Assembly (NCBI GenBank): GCA_028874915.1
Contig: JAPPHA010000060.1
Location: forward strand, 1-64,000
Length of the DNA: 64,000 nucleotides
Reading direction: 5' to 3'
From: Paracoccaceae bacterium
Lineage (GTDB): Bacteria; Pseudomonadota; Alphaproteobacteria; Rhodobacterales; Rhodobacteraceae
Positions 16,226 through 24,689 of the stretch are shown in pieces. The notes under the pieces are model-generated. The model was not told the origin of the DNA. It made no database searches and saw nothing but the letters and a program-made list of their open reading frames with translations. Positions within the stretch are counted from its first letter, which is position 1, and each line of letters starts with the position of its first letter. The position numbers and the translations under genes are program-made.

Positions 16226-18916
16226 ATGGCTGTATCGGTCGGTCATGACAGTTCTGGAACACGGCGATTGCTAGATACCGGGCGGGAGACTGTCGATTAC
16301 TTCTCGATCCGCGCGGCCGAAGACGCGGGTCTGGGGCAATTCTCCCGTCTTCCGGCAGTCCTGAATGTGGTTCTCGAGAACATGCTCCGCTTCGAGGATG
16401 GCACCAGCGTTGTCGTCGACGACATTCAGGCGTTCGATTCATGGATCCGAAACGGAGGCCGGAACGCTCGCGAGATCGCCTACCGGCCGGCGCGGGTTCT
16501 TATGCAGGACTTCACGGGAGTCCCCGCTGTCGTTGATCTCGCAGCCATGCGGGACGGAATTCGATCGTTGGGCGGTGACCCGGACAGGATCAATCCTCTG
16601 ACGCCGGTCGATCTCGTCATCGATCATTCGGTTATGGTCGATGAATTCGGAAATCCCCGGGCATTCCAGATCAACGTCGACCGCGAATACCAGCGCAACC
16701 TTGAACGTTACACGTTCCTCAAGTGGGGGCAGGCGGCCTTTCGGAACTTTCGGGTCGTGCCGCCGGGCACGGGAATCTGTCACCAGGTGAATCTCGAGTA
16801 CCTGGCGAGAACGATTTGGGTGGACGCGGACGGGGACGGTCGGCGGATCGCCTTTCCCGATACGTTGGTGGGGACCGATTCCCATACAACCATGGTCAAC
16901 GGACTCGCCGTCCTCGGATGGGGTGTTGGTGGGATCGAAGCCGAAGCGGCGATGCTCGGCCAGCCGGTATCGATGTTGATTCCGGACGTTGTCGGGTTTC
17001 GGCTCTCTGGCGAAATGGTCGAGGGCACGACAGCCACGGATCTCGTGCTGAAGGTGGTTGCATTGCTTCGCGAGAAAGGCGTCGTCGGCAAGTTCGTCGA
17101 ATTCTACGGCGACGGGCTTGACCGGCTGCCACTCGCCGATCGCGCGACCATTGCCAACATGGCGCCGGAATACGGCGCTACCTGCGGCTTTTTTCCAATT
17201 GACAGTGAAACACTTCGCTATCTCGAAGTTTCCGGGCGGGACCGGGACCGGATCACGCTGGTCGAGGCGTATGCGAAGGAGAACGGCCTCTGGCGAGGCC
17301 GCGATTACGATCCGGTCTATTCGGACACGCTCGAACTCGACATGGGTACAATCGTCCCGGCGATCTCCGGCCCCAGGCGGCCACAAGACTTCGTCCCGCT
17401 GTCCGACGCGAAGGTGGCTTTCGAGCGGGAGATGCAGGAGAATTTCCGACGGCCCCTCGACAAGGAGGTTCGTGTTGAGGGAGAACCCTTCACCATGTCA
17501 TCGGGCAAGGTCGTGATTGCCTCGATCACCTCATGTACCAACACATCGAATCCATATGTGATGGTTGCGGCCGGGCTGGTGGCGCGCAAGGCGCGGGCAT
17601 TGGGCCTCACCTCCCGACCCTGGGTGAAGACGTCATTGGCGCCGGGATCCCAGGTGGTTTCGGACTATCTTAATGCGTCCGGCCTGCAGGAAGATCTCGA
17701 TGCGCTTGGTTTCAACCTTGTTGGTTACGGTTGCACGACCTGCATCGGCAATTCAGGACCGATCTCCGAAACTCTCAGCACGGCTGTCAACGACGGCGAC
17801 CTTGTCGCCGTCTCGGTCCTCTCCGGAAACCGGAATTTCGAGGGACGGATCTCACCGGATGTTCGGGCCAATTACCTGGCGTCGCCTCCGTTGGTCGTCG
17901 TCTATGCGCTGACCGGCGATATCCGCATCGACCTCACCGGGGAACCGGTCGGCCGGGATCGGGACGGGCGTGAGGTATTCCTCCGGGACATCTGGCCTTC
18001 GTCGGCGGAAATTGCCGAAATTGTTGACCGGACGGTGACGCGGGAAGCCTTCAAGCGAAAATATGCAGAGGTTTTCACCGGTGACGAAAAATGGCGTCAG
18101 ATCTTGACGACCGGCGATGAGACCTATGACTGGCCGGTGAATTCGACCTATGTCCGCAAGCCTCCCTATTTCGAGGCGATCGCTCCCGAACCCGGGGAGA
18201 TTACGGATATTACAGGTGCCCGAATCCTGATGCTCCTCGGCGACATGGTGACGACGGATCACATTTCACCTGCCGGATCCTTCCGCGATTCGACGCCTGC
18301 TGGCCGTTATCTTATCGAACGACAGGTTCCACAGCGTGAGTTCAATTCCTATGGATCCCGGCGAGGCAACCATGAGGTGATGGTCCGTGGCACCTTTGGC
18401 AATATCCGGATCCGTAACGAAATTCTTGATGGCGTCGAAGGCGGATTCACGCGGGGGCCGGACGGTAGCGAGATGCCGGTCTACGATGCGGCAATCGCCT
18501 GGGCCGAACAGGACACGCCGCTGGTCGTCGTTGCCGGCGCCCAGTATGGTGCCGGTTCATCGCGCGACTGGGCGGCGAAAGGCGTCGCACTTCTCGGGGT
18601 CCGGGCGGTGATCGCCGAAAGTTTTGAACGGATTCACCGAACCAACCTCGTGGGCATGGGCGTCATTCCCTTGGAATTTCCCGAAGGCGTGACCCGCAAG
18701 TCACTGGATCTCACGGGTGGAGAATCGGTGTCGATTACCGGACTTTCGGGTGGGGTTACGCCACGTTCCGAGGTCAAGGCGTCGTTTGCCTACGCGAACG
18801 GCGACATACGGACTCTCACTCTCCTGTGCCGGATCGACACCGAAGTCGAGACGGATTACGTACGGAACGGAGGGGTTCTGCATTATGTTCTTCGCAATCT
18901 CGCGGAGACCCGATAA
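16226..18916 (+). CDS. acnA: Aconitate hydratase A
   Basis: An 896-residue monomeric aconitase that interconverts citrate and isocitrate in the TCA cycle. The [4Fe-4S] ligands are Cys437 (ITSCTNTSNP) and Cys503/Cys506 (GYGCTTCIGN). The active-site segments GTDSHTTMVNGLAVLGWGVGG, TTDHISPAG and the swivel-domain GSSRDWAAKG with FERIHRTNLVGMGV are present. Length matches AcnA/IRP-type enzymes. A strong GAGGAG ribosome binding site precedes the ATG. It is monocistronic, with a small hairpin at the stop codon. Confidence 0.97.
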   Translation: MAVSVGHDSSGTRRLLDTGRETVDYFSIRAAEDAGLGQFSRLPAVLNVVLENMLRFEDGTSVVVDDIQAFDSWIRNGGRNAREIAYRPARVLMQDFTGVPAVVDLAAMRDGIRSLGGDPDRINPLTPVDLVIDHSVMVDEFGNPRAFQINVDREYQRNLERYTFLKWGQAAFRNFRVVPPGTGICHQVNLEYLARTIWVDADGDGRRIAFPDTLVGTDSHTTMVNGLAVLGWGVGGIEAEAAMLGQPVSMLIPDVVGFRLSGEMVEGTTATDLVLKVVALLREKGVVGKFVEFYGDGLDRLPLADRATIANMAPEYGATCGFFPIDSETLRYLEVSGRDRDRITLVEAYAKENGLWRGRDYDPVYSDTLELDMGTIVPAISGPRRPQDFVPLSDAKVAFEREMQENFRRPLDKEVRVEGEPFTMSSGKVVIASITSCTNTSNPYVMVAAGLVARKARALGLTSRPWVKTSLAPGSQVVSDYLNASGLQEDLDALGFNLVGYGCTTCIGNSGPISETLSTAVNDGDLVAVSVLSGNRNFEGRISPDVRANYLASPPLVVVYALTGDIRIDLTGEPVGRDRDGREVFLRDIWPSSAEIAEIVDRTVTREAFKRKYAEVFTGDEKWRQILTTGDETYDWPVNSTYVRKPPYFEAIAPEPGEITDITGARILMLLGDMVTTDHISPAGSFRDSTPAGRYLIERQVPQREFNSYGSRRGNHEVMVRGTFGNIRIRNEILDGVEGGFTRGPDGSEMPVYDAAIAWAEQDTPLVVVAGAQYGAGSSRDWAAKGVALLGVRAVIAESFERIHRTNLVGMGVIPLEFPEGVTRKSLDLTGGESVSITGLSGGVTPRSEVKASFAYANGDIRTLTLLCRIDTEVETDYVRNGGVLHYVLRNLAETR

Positions 18917-18935
18917 CGGACGTTTGTCCGTTTCC
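18915..18935 (+). terminator. Hairpin at the end of acnA
   Basis: AACGGAC-GTTT-GTCCGTT forms a perfect 7-base stem with a 4-base loop overlapping the acnA stop codon, followed by TTTCC. The T-run is short, so this is a weak intrinsic terminator or an mRNA-stabilising 3' hairpin. Confidence 0.5.
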
Positions 18936-19091
18936 AACCCGTTCCCGTAACCGAGCCGGGACTCGGATCTGGGTGAATTTCGGGCCGAACGCCTCCCTGC
19001 TCACGAGGAATTGACTGGTGTCATCTCGCCCGCATGTGCAGTGTCGTGCGGGCGCCATACGGTGCGGTTTTGCGATATGGGGTGGACTGAC

Positions 19092-19811
19092 ATGCGAAGG
19101 CTGATAGTGCTGAGTTGCGCCTGGCTCCTGGTTTCCGCCGTGTACCAGCCCGCTCACGCAAGGCCGGTCCTTGTTGAACTCTTTACCAGCCAAGGGTGTT
19201 CCTCCTGCCCGCCGGCAGACAACTTTTTGATTGAACTTGCCGATCTCGACGGTGTTGTCGCGCTCGGAATGCATGTCGACTACTGGGACTACCTCGGTTG
19301 GCCTGACACTCTCGCACTCGCCGAATTCTCCCAGCGTCAGAGCGCTTACAACGAGCGTCTCAAGAGCCGATACCGCCTCGTGACTCCGCAGATGATTGTC
19401 CAGGGCAATGCCCAGTTTGCCGGAGTTCAGAAAAGCCGGGTGATCGCAGCGATTGCGGCGCTTCGCGATCAGCCTGATCCTGTCGTGCTGGAAGCGGAAC
19501 GGGATGGCGAAAGACTGCTCGTCCGCATGGCTCCGAAGCGGGACAGCGCCGTTGTCTGCTCGCGAACTGCTCCTTGCAGCCTATATGCCGCGGAAGTCGT
19601 GCCCGTCGTGCCTGTTGCCATCAAACGGGGTGAAAACCACGGCCGAAACATACGCTACGTCAATGTGGTCGAGTCCTGGAAGCGGCTGACGCGATGGGAC
19701 GGGAAAAGCTGGGAGGGGCAGTTCGCAGGGTTCAATCCGGAAGTCCAGCTTGCCGTGATTCTTCAAGAAAGGGACACGGGCCAAGTTTTTGGGGTTCGGC
19801 ACCTCGACTGA
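19092..19811 (+). CDS. DUF1223 thioredoxin-like secreted protein
   Basis: A 239-residue protein with a signal peptide (RRLIVLSCAWLLVSAVYQ..AHA, cleavage near residue 23) and the DUF1223 hallmark LVELFTSQGCSSCPPAD, a CxxC thioredoxin-like motif close to the mature N-terminus. Other family blocks are HVDYWDYLGWPDTLA, YNERL and the MIVQGNAQFAG region. The biochemical role of DUF1223 is not established; a periplasmic redox role is plausible. The ATG at 19092 was chosen because a signal peptide starts there and GGTGG precedes it. Downstream of acnA by 175 bases, so probably an independent unit. Confidence 0.88.
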   Translation: MRRLIVLSCAWLLVSAVYQPAHARPVLVELFTSQGCSSCPPADNFLIELADLDGVVALGMHVDYWDYLGWPDTLALAEFSQRQSAYNERLKSRYRLVTPQMIVQGNAQFAGVQKSRVIAAIAALRDQPDPVVLEAERDGERLLVRMAPKRDSAVVCSRTAPCSLYAAEVVPVVPVAIKRGENHGRNIRYVNVVESWKRLTRWDGKSWEGQFAGFNPEVQLAVILQERDTGQVFGVRHLD

Positions 19812-19838
19812 CCGGCGGCTGACCCTTGCCGCGCGCTG

Positions 19839-19859
19839 CCGGAACCTGCTTCCGGATTT
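19839..19859. terminator. Hairpin between convergent genes
   Basis: CCGGAA-CCTGC-TTCCGG forms a 6-base stem followed by ATTTC in the 107-base gap between the DUF1223 gene and the convergent transporter gene. It is a candidate weak terminator for the DUF1223 transcript. Confidence 0.35.
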
Positions 19860-19918
19860 CCACGAAGACCGAATGCGTCGATGACTGCGAGCGGATTTCT
19901 CCGTTTGGCCGTGACCGT

Positions 19919-20887
19919 TCAATCGCTTCCGGTTCCGGATCGCGTCGCCAATTGAGCCGTTTTCGCGGCTGTTGCCGGTGTCGAGTGAGTCACGGGCTTC
20001 GATGATACCATGGAAGCCCGGTTCGCCCGGTTTTCCCGGTACCAAACAAAGACGCCCGCCGAGACGATAACGACCGAACCGCTGACGGTGAACACGTCCG
20101 GCACTTCTGAGAAGATCAGAAATCCCCAGGTCGCGCCGTAGATCAGGCTGCTGTAAGTGAAGAGCGCGAGAGCCGATGCGTCAGCGAGGAGCAGGGACCG
20201 GATCAGCATCAGATGACCGAATCCGGCCCCGGCCCCGAGAGCGGACATCATCAGTGCGTCCTGCCATGACGGCGTCGTCCAGAAAAAGGGGACGCAAAGG
20301 CTGGCACCGATCGTTCCGATCAATGCCGTGTAAAGGAAACTCGTCCAGGGATGTTCCGCCCGTCCCAGATACCGGGTCGAGACGGCGTAGGCAGCGAAGA
20401 ATGTTGCCGCGAGAACCGGCAAAAGGGCCGCCGGTTCGAAGACTTCGCTTCCGGGGCGGATGATGATCAGGGCTCCGAACAATCCGATCAGGACCCCAAT
20501 CCATCGCCTCCAGCCGACACGTTCGCCGAGAAACAGGTAGGCGAAAAGACATATCATCAAAGGCGCCACCTCGAATATCGCCATGACGGTCACGAGCTTC
20601 AGATGGGGCAATGAAGAGAAAAAACAGATGGTTGCGAGGAACAGGAATGCCGATCGTCCGATTTGCAGGATCGGAAAACGCGTCCGGAGCAAAGGCCCGA
20701 GCCTTGGGGCGGCGATCATGAACACGAAGATCAACTGGAACGTGTAGCGCGCCCAGACCACCTGCATCGCATGATGCCGATCGGTTAGGTACTTTGCCGT
20801 CGCATCCATCATTGAAAAGACCAGAATCGCACCCAGCATCATGACGGCGCCCCGGGTGAAGGGCGTCAAGGCGTTCCAGCGCTTCAT
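19919..20887 (-). CDS. EamA/DMT-family transporter coupled to the nitrile hydratase genes
   Basis: A 322-residue inner-membrane protein with ten predicted spans and two EamA repeats. Family features are GAILVFSMMDATAKYL, the WARYTFQ segment, the FEVAPLMICLFAYLFLGERVGWRRWIG repeat end and IIIRPGSEVF. The ATG overlaps the stop of the nitrile hydratase alpha-like gene in an ATGA junction, so the two are translated together. Such transporters usually export metabolites or amino acids; here it could move the nitrile, thiocyanate or amide handled by the enzyme, which is inference from coupling alone. Confidence 0.88.
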   Translation of the reverse strand: MKRWNALTPFTRGAVMMLGAILVFSMMDATAKYLTDRHHAMQVVWARYTFQLIFVFMIAAPRLGPLLRTRFPILQIGRSAFLFLATICFFSSLPHLKLVTVMAIFEVAPLMICLFAYLFLGERVGWRRWIGVLIGLFGALIIIRPGSEVFEPAALLPVLAATFFAAYAVSTRYLGRAEHPWTSFLYTALIGTIGASLCVPFFWTTPSWQDALMMSALGAGAGFGHLMLIRSLLLADASALALFTYSSLIYGATWGFLIFSEVPDVFTVSGSVVIVSAGVFVWYRENRANRASMVSSKPVTHSTPATAAKTAQLATRSGTGSD

Positions 20888-21543
20888 TCACGGAAGCCCC
20901 GTGGACTGCTGGCCCTGGAAACTCCGATCATCGAATCCCGCGTGACCAGCCCGGCCAGTTCATCCTCGGTCATGTCGGTTGTTCCGGCCGGACGTTGAGG
21001 AATGACGATGTAGCGCATGTCAGCCGTACTGTCGTGTACGCGGACCGTTGTTTCGGCCGGCAGTTCAAGTCCAAACTCGGCCAGGACGACGCGTGGCGTT
21101 CTGACCAACCGGGATCTGTAGGCCCGTTCCTTGTACCAGTCCGGAGGCAATCCCAAGAGATTGCGCGGGTAACAGGAACAAAGTGTACAGACGATGACGT
21201 TGTGGATTCCGGGCGTGTTCTCGACAGCCAGAAGGCGCAAACCGGCCGGATTGAGCCCGAATTCCGTCATCGCGGCGCTGCCGTCTGCAAGCAGCTTCCG
21301 CCGAAACCGGTCGTCGATCCAGGCTTTCGCGATCAAGCGGGCTCCGTCAGCCGGCGACCGGCGATCCATGGAATCAATTGCGGCGGCAATCTCGGCACCG
21401 GTCGTGATCCCCTTTTCGATCAGCAGTTCCCGAACTGCGATCTCGAGGGTCTGCCAGTAGGTCAGCGGTGTGTGGAAATCGTCGAGATGTCCAACGTGCG
21501 CACCATGGGACGGACTTTCGGTCTCGGGGGGATCATGAGGCAC
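20884..21543 (-). CDS. Nitrile hydratase alpha / thiocyanate hydrolase gamma-type subunit
   Basis: A 219-residue catalytic subunit of the nitrile hydratase fold. The metal claw is VCTLCSCYP with Cys119, Cys122 and Cys124; the Thr between the first two cysteines is the cobalt-type signature (iron enzymes have Ser). The rest of the family core follows: NLLGLPPDWYKERAYRSRLV, PRVVLAEFGLEL and MRYIVIPQRPAGT. I chose the GTG at 21543 because GAGGAG lies nine bases upstream and the protein then has family length. Both nitrile hydratase and thiocyanate hydrolase share these motifs; the split beta partner below favours the three-subunit branch. Confidence 0.9.
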   Translation of the reverse strand: MPHDPPETESPSHGAHVGHLDDFHTPLTYWQTLEIAVRELLIEKGITTGAEIAAAIDSMDRRSPADGARLIAKAWIDDRFRRKLLADGSAAMTEFGLNPAGLRLLAVENTPGIHNVIVCTLCSCYPRNLLGLPPDWYKERAYRSRLVRTPRVVLAEFGLELPAETTVRVHDSTADMRYIVIPQRPAGTTDMTEDELAGLVTRDSMIGVSRASSPRGFRE

Positions 21544-21835
21544 GTCCGGTCTCCTCGAGTTCGAGCCAATGGGAAAATACCTCGGCGTCGAGCGTATCGT
21601 TCGGGGCTTCGCAGTATTCGCCCCAAATCTCAGCCATGGTGAACCGGACACGGTAGAGTTTGACCGAATTCGCCGGGAGGCCATAGGCGAGTTGTTCGGG
21701 GTTCAGGGTCGGTCCGAGGCAGCGTTCGACAATTCCGGTCTTGCCACGCAGATACCAGGGCGTCCGGACGTGACCCGGCGGTGAATCGGCACGCACACGC
21801 ACCCGGTCAGCCGGTTTCGGATTGGCAACAGTCAC
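21533..21835 (-). CDS. Nitrile hydratase beta, C-terminal half as a separate protein
   Basis: About 100 residues matching only the C-terminal barrel of nitrile hydratase beta: ADRVRVRADSPPGHVRTPWYLRGKTG, then VERCLG and LYRVRFTMAEIWGE. It is in a different frame from the N-terminal half, which it overlaps by about 29 bases, and it overlaps the alpha-like start by 11. The GTG at 21835 is the first plausible start; it has only a weak ribosome binding site, so translation is probably coupled. In thiocyanate hydrolase and toyocamycin nitrile hydratase the beta chain is split in the same way. A frameshift in an ancestral single beta gene is the alternative. Confidence 0.82.
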   Translation of the reverse strand: MTVANPKPADRVRVRADSPPGHVRTPWYLRGKTGIVERCLGPTLNPEQLAYGLPANSVKLYRVRFTMAEIWGEYCEAPNDTLDAEVFSHWLELEETGRAS

Positions 21836-22154
21836 CGTAGGTCGTCCCGCGGGCGCGTACGTCCGAGAGCTTTCTGGCCAGTTCCTCCGTTGTGTAGATG
21901 CCGGACTCAATGAGCACCCGGTTGATGGCCGCGATCCAGCGTTCGTAGTAGCTCATGGTTTCGAAAGCCGATTCACCCATGTCTTCAAGGACCCGACGAA
22001 GTTGGTCGACACTGAACCGGCCGGTGCCGCTGGCAATGACCATCAGCGCGTCGACACGTTTTTCCCAAAAGGCAAAGTCATGGTCTTCGTTGACGACAGG
22101 CCCGGCGTCCTGTCCTCCCATGTCATGCCATTGCCGTCCGACAAACTCGCTCAT
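21807..22154 (-). CDS. Nitrile hydratase beta, N-terminal half as a separate protein
   Basis: A 115-residue protein matching the N-terminal helical domain of nitrile hydratase beta: WHDMGGQDAGPV, the DFAFWEKRVDALM helix, the central SYYERWIAAINRVLIESGIYT helix and TEELARKL. It is complete with its own ATG and stop. It is the first gene of a four-gene unit: N-half, C-half, alpha-like subunit, EamA transporter. The order N-half, C-half, alpha-like equals scnB-scnA-scnC of thiocyanate hydrolase. No separate cobalt-insertion activator is seen nearby. Confidence 0.83.
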   Translation of the reverse strand: MSEFVGRQWHDMGGQDAGPVVNEDHDFAFWEKRVDALMVIASGTGRFSVDQLRRVLEDMGESAFETMSYYERWIAAINRVLIESGIYTTEELARKLSDVRARGTTYGDCCQSETG

Positions 22155-22602
22155 GACATCAGGTTAAGCCCCTGCTTGCCGGGCATCAATCCGAACTTTG
22201 CGGGGATAGGACAGACAGTTCCGGGAACATCGCGGGATCGACAATCTGTTCGCGGGCGCCTTCCGCGCCGAAATGGCCGTCCAATCGATGGCTGATCGGA
22301 CAGCGCTCAGAACGGAGGTAACAGTCAAGCCTGAGCGCCAATAGTTCCCGTCCCGCCAAGATCGAACCTCAAGACTCGAAACCGGGAGGGCCAGCCCCTG
22401 AATTTGTTTCCGGTGATTGACAGTCGGAAATTTGCCGCTCCGATCAGGTCTGCCATGGTCATGCATTTGTAAATCGACGGACAACCGTTATCGACCTGGA
22501 ATCAGGTTCGGCGACGAACCGGTAGAAGCCCTCGCCCGTCAAAAGGATGCCGTTCGTGTCGACTGGAGTCCTTTCCTGGCAGCACAGCACTGATCAGGAG
22601 AC
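22155..22602. other. Intergenic stretch of about 450 bases
   Basis: No open frame here has a recognisable product. It must contain the promoter of the nitrile hydratase unit and the 3' end of infC. I saw no convincing intrinsic terminator and no strong palindrome. Confidence 0.5.
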
Positions 22603-23163
22603 TTACTTCAACGAAAGCCCCAAGCGGCTGGGCCCGATAACCATCACCATTTGCCGGCCTTCAAGTTTCGGCATGATTTCCACCTTTCCGGCGATTCCGA
22701 CGGTTTCGGCGACTCGGTCGAGAACGGCCAGCCCCAGGTTCTGATGGGCCATCTCGCGTCCGCGAAACCGCATGGTGACCTTGACCTTGTCACCATTATC
22801 GAGAAACCGCATGACATTTCGCATCTTGACGTCAAAGTCATGGTGGTCCGTATTCGGGCGGAACTTGACCTCTTTGATCTCGATGGTCTTCTGCTTCTTT
22901 TTGGCCTCCGACTCCCGCTTCTGCCGTTCGTACTTGAACTTTCCGTAGTCCATGACTTTGCAGACAGGCGGATTGGCGGTCGGCGAGATCTCGACGAGAT
23001 CAAGGCCGACCTGATTGGCCAGTTCCAGTCCGTGTTCGGGCGGTACGATCCCGACGTTGTTGCCGTCAGGTCCTATCAGTCGGATTTCGGGGGCGGTGAT
23101 GCGTTCGTTGACGCGGTTTCCGGAGTCGCGCGGAGGAGGCGCGTGGTGGGGGCGACGGGCTAT
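22603..23163 (-). CDS. infC: Translation initiation factor IF-3, apparent ATA start
   Basis: IF-3 binds the 30S subunit and proofreads start codons. The frame holds a full IF-3: N-terminal domain [21 protein letters not shown] and [26 protein letters not shown], then the C-terminal domain with [22 protein letters not shown] and [15 protein letters not shown]. The first ATG in frame is the internal one in KVMDYGK and would lose the whole N-domain. Reading upstream gives [11 protein letters not shown] starting at an ATA codon at 23163, with AGAGGA about ten bases before it; this matches alphaproteobacterial IF-3 N-termini (MARRPH..). That start gives 186 residues. Non-canonical AUU/AUC/AUA starts are the known basis of IF-3 autoregulation. 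Confidence 0.92.
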   Translation of the reverse strand: MARRPHHAPPPRDSGNRVNERITAPEIRLIGPDGNNVGIVPPEHGLELANQVGLDLVEISPTANPPVCKVMDYGKFKYERQKRESEAKKKQKTIEIKEVKFRPNTDHHDFDVKMRNVMRFLDNGDKVKVTMRFRGREMAHQNLGLAVLDRVAETVGIAGKVEIMPKLEGRQMVMVIGPSRLGLSLK

Positions 23164-23622
23164 TGGTTTCGTGTCCTCTGTTGCTCTTGACCCACTGATC
23201 TACGCTCTTGACCCCGGCGGATCAATGCGTTCATCGGCTTCTCCCTTTCTATTTTCTTTCAAGACGTCAACAACTTTCTTGCCTTCGGGCTGATCGCGGT
23301 CGGGGGTGTTGCAGATGAGTGTAAGCCGTATCGTGGGTGGGGCAGGGGCATTTGTAAAGACGCGGCTTCCAGACCCGAATCCCCGAAGCCGCCAAGGACA
23401 TTGCGACGGTTCGCATCGCATCCCGCGGAGCGTCCGGAATCCCGTACACAGGAGAGTCGTTGCCATCTCTTCCGACACCGCGCTCGGAACAGCGATGCCG
23501 GAGTCCTTTCCGAGGTGAGTGTTGTCCGGTCGCCCGTCAAGGCGACAAACGCGTAGTCGAACGGCCCCGGAGAAAACTCCCCTTGTCTTTGCTGGGGGGG
23601 TCTCCTATCTGGACTCTCGTGC
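23164..23622. other. Intergenic stretch between infC and tRNA-Gly
   Basis: About 460 bases with no supported gene. A minus-strand frame at 23200-23478 ends 37 bases before the infC start and has a charged, protein-like tail (KKVVDVLKENRKGEADE) but no recognisable domain. The infC leader and promoter must lie here. Confidence 0.4.
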
Positions 23623-23696
23623 GCGGGCGTAGCTCAATGGTAGAGCCACAGCCTTCCAAGCTGAAGACGTGGGTTCGATTCCCATCGCCCGCTCCA
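23623..23696 (+). tRNA. tRNA-Gly (anticodon TCC)
   Basis: A 74-base cloverleaf. The acceptor stem GCGGGCG pairs with CGCCCGC, followed by discriminator T and encoded CCA. The D-loop region is AGCTCAATGGTAGAGC, the anticodon loop CTTCCAA gives TCC, and the T-arm is GTGGGTTCGATTCCCAT. It reads GGA/GGG glycine codons. Confidence 0.96.
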
Positions 23697-23771
23697 CTTT
23701 GATGCGTTGGAATGACGGGAACGGATGCGGCTGGAAGGCTTGGCAGTGGTCCTCCGCCGGTTGGACTGCGG

Positions 23772-24689
23772 TCAGCGTCCACGAATTCTCGGGTCCAGCG
23801 CATCCCGCAATCCGTCGCCAATGTAGTTGACGCTGAGAACCGTAAGCGAAATGGCCAATCCGGGCCAGATCACGCGTTCCGGGTTGAGGGTCATGAAATT
23901 CGTGCTGTCAAAGAGCAGTCTTCCCCAGGTCGGGAAGTCCGACGGGAAGCCGAGTCCAAGGAAAGACAGCGCCGACTCCGTGATGATAGCGTTGGCGATC
24001 CCGAGCGTCGCCGAAACCATGATCGGAGACAGGACGTTCGGCAGGATGTGTCGCAGGATCAACCGCCGCGACGGCGTTCCGATCGACATGGCCGCCAGAA
24101 CGAATTCCCGTTCCTTCAGCGCCAACACGTCGCCTCTGACGATCCGGGCGGTTTGCATCCAGCTGGTGATCCCGATCACGAACACGATCAGTATGAATAT
24201 CCCCGTTTCCGGGCCGAAGGCCGCCCGAAGCGTGTCACGGAACAGCATGATGATGACAAGAAGAAGCGGTAGCAGCGGCAAGGCGAGAAACAGGTCTGTC
24301 AGCCGCATCAGCGGCCCGTCAAACCGTCTGAAGAAACCGGCAATGACACCAACCAGGGTTCCGAGCACCAACGACAGAAGCATGGCGGTGACGCCGACAG
24401 CCAGCGACACCCGGCCTCCGGCCAGAACCTGGGCAAAGGTGTCGCGCCCAAGCTGGTCGGTTCCCATCGGGTGCAGAAGTGTCGGTCCCTGGTTCTTGGC
24501 GCGGATGTCGATTGTGTTCGGATCCAGCGTCCAGAGTGCGGGGCCCAGGGTAACGGCAACGCAGACAAGCACGAAAAAGATCATGCCAAGGGCGGCCCCC
24601 CGGTGGGTCAGGAACTGGTCGAGGACATCAAACCACTGGGAACGCGCATGACTGCTCCGGGGCCGGTGTGCGGTCGCCTGTTCACTCAT
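23772..24689 (-). CDS. Oligopeptide-type ABC transporter permease (DppC-like)
   Basis: A 305-residue permease with six predicted spans. It has the N-terminal hydrophilic region typical of DppC/OppC, the DPNTIDI and MGTDQLGRDTFAQVLAGGRVSLAVG segment, and the EAA-type loop in REFVLAAMSIGTPSRRLILRHILPN. The ATG at 24689 (MSEQATAH) overlaps the preceding permease stop by 8 bases; the further ATG at 24707 lies deeper in that gene. Last gene of the transporter operon. Confidence 0.92.
   Translation of the reverse strand: MSEQATAHRPRSSHARSQWFDVLDQFLTHRGAALGMIFFVLVCVAVTLGPALWTLDPNTIDIRAKNQGPTLLHPMGTDQLGRDTFAQVLAGGRVSLAVGVTAMLLSLVLGTLVGVIAGFFRRFDGPLMRLTDLFLALPLLPLLLVIIMLFRDTLRAAFGPETGIFILIVFVIGITSWMQTARIVRGDVLALKEREFVLAAMSIGTPSRRLILRHILPNVLSPIMVSATLGIANAIITESALSFLGLGFPSDFPTWGRLLFDSTNFMTLNPERVIWPGLAISLTVLSVNYIGDGLRDALDPRIRGR

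Noticed and set aside
15425-16246. A 273-codon minus-strand open frame between the LysR gene and acnA
   Set aside because: The translation is rich in Arg, Pro and Ser without any domain, and the frame runs into both flanking genes. Long open frames occur by chance in GC-rich DNA.
21533-22154. Treating the two nitrile hydratase beta halves as one frameshifted pseudogene
   Set aside because: Each half has its own plausible start and stop, and the gene order equals that of natural three-subunit enzymes; kept as separate genes, with resequencing suggested.
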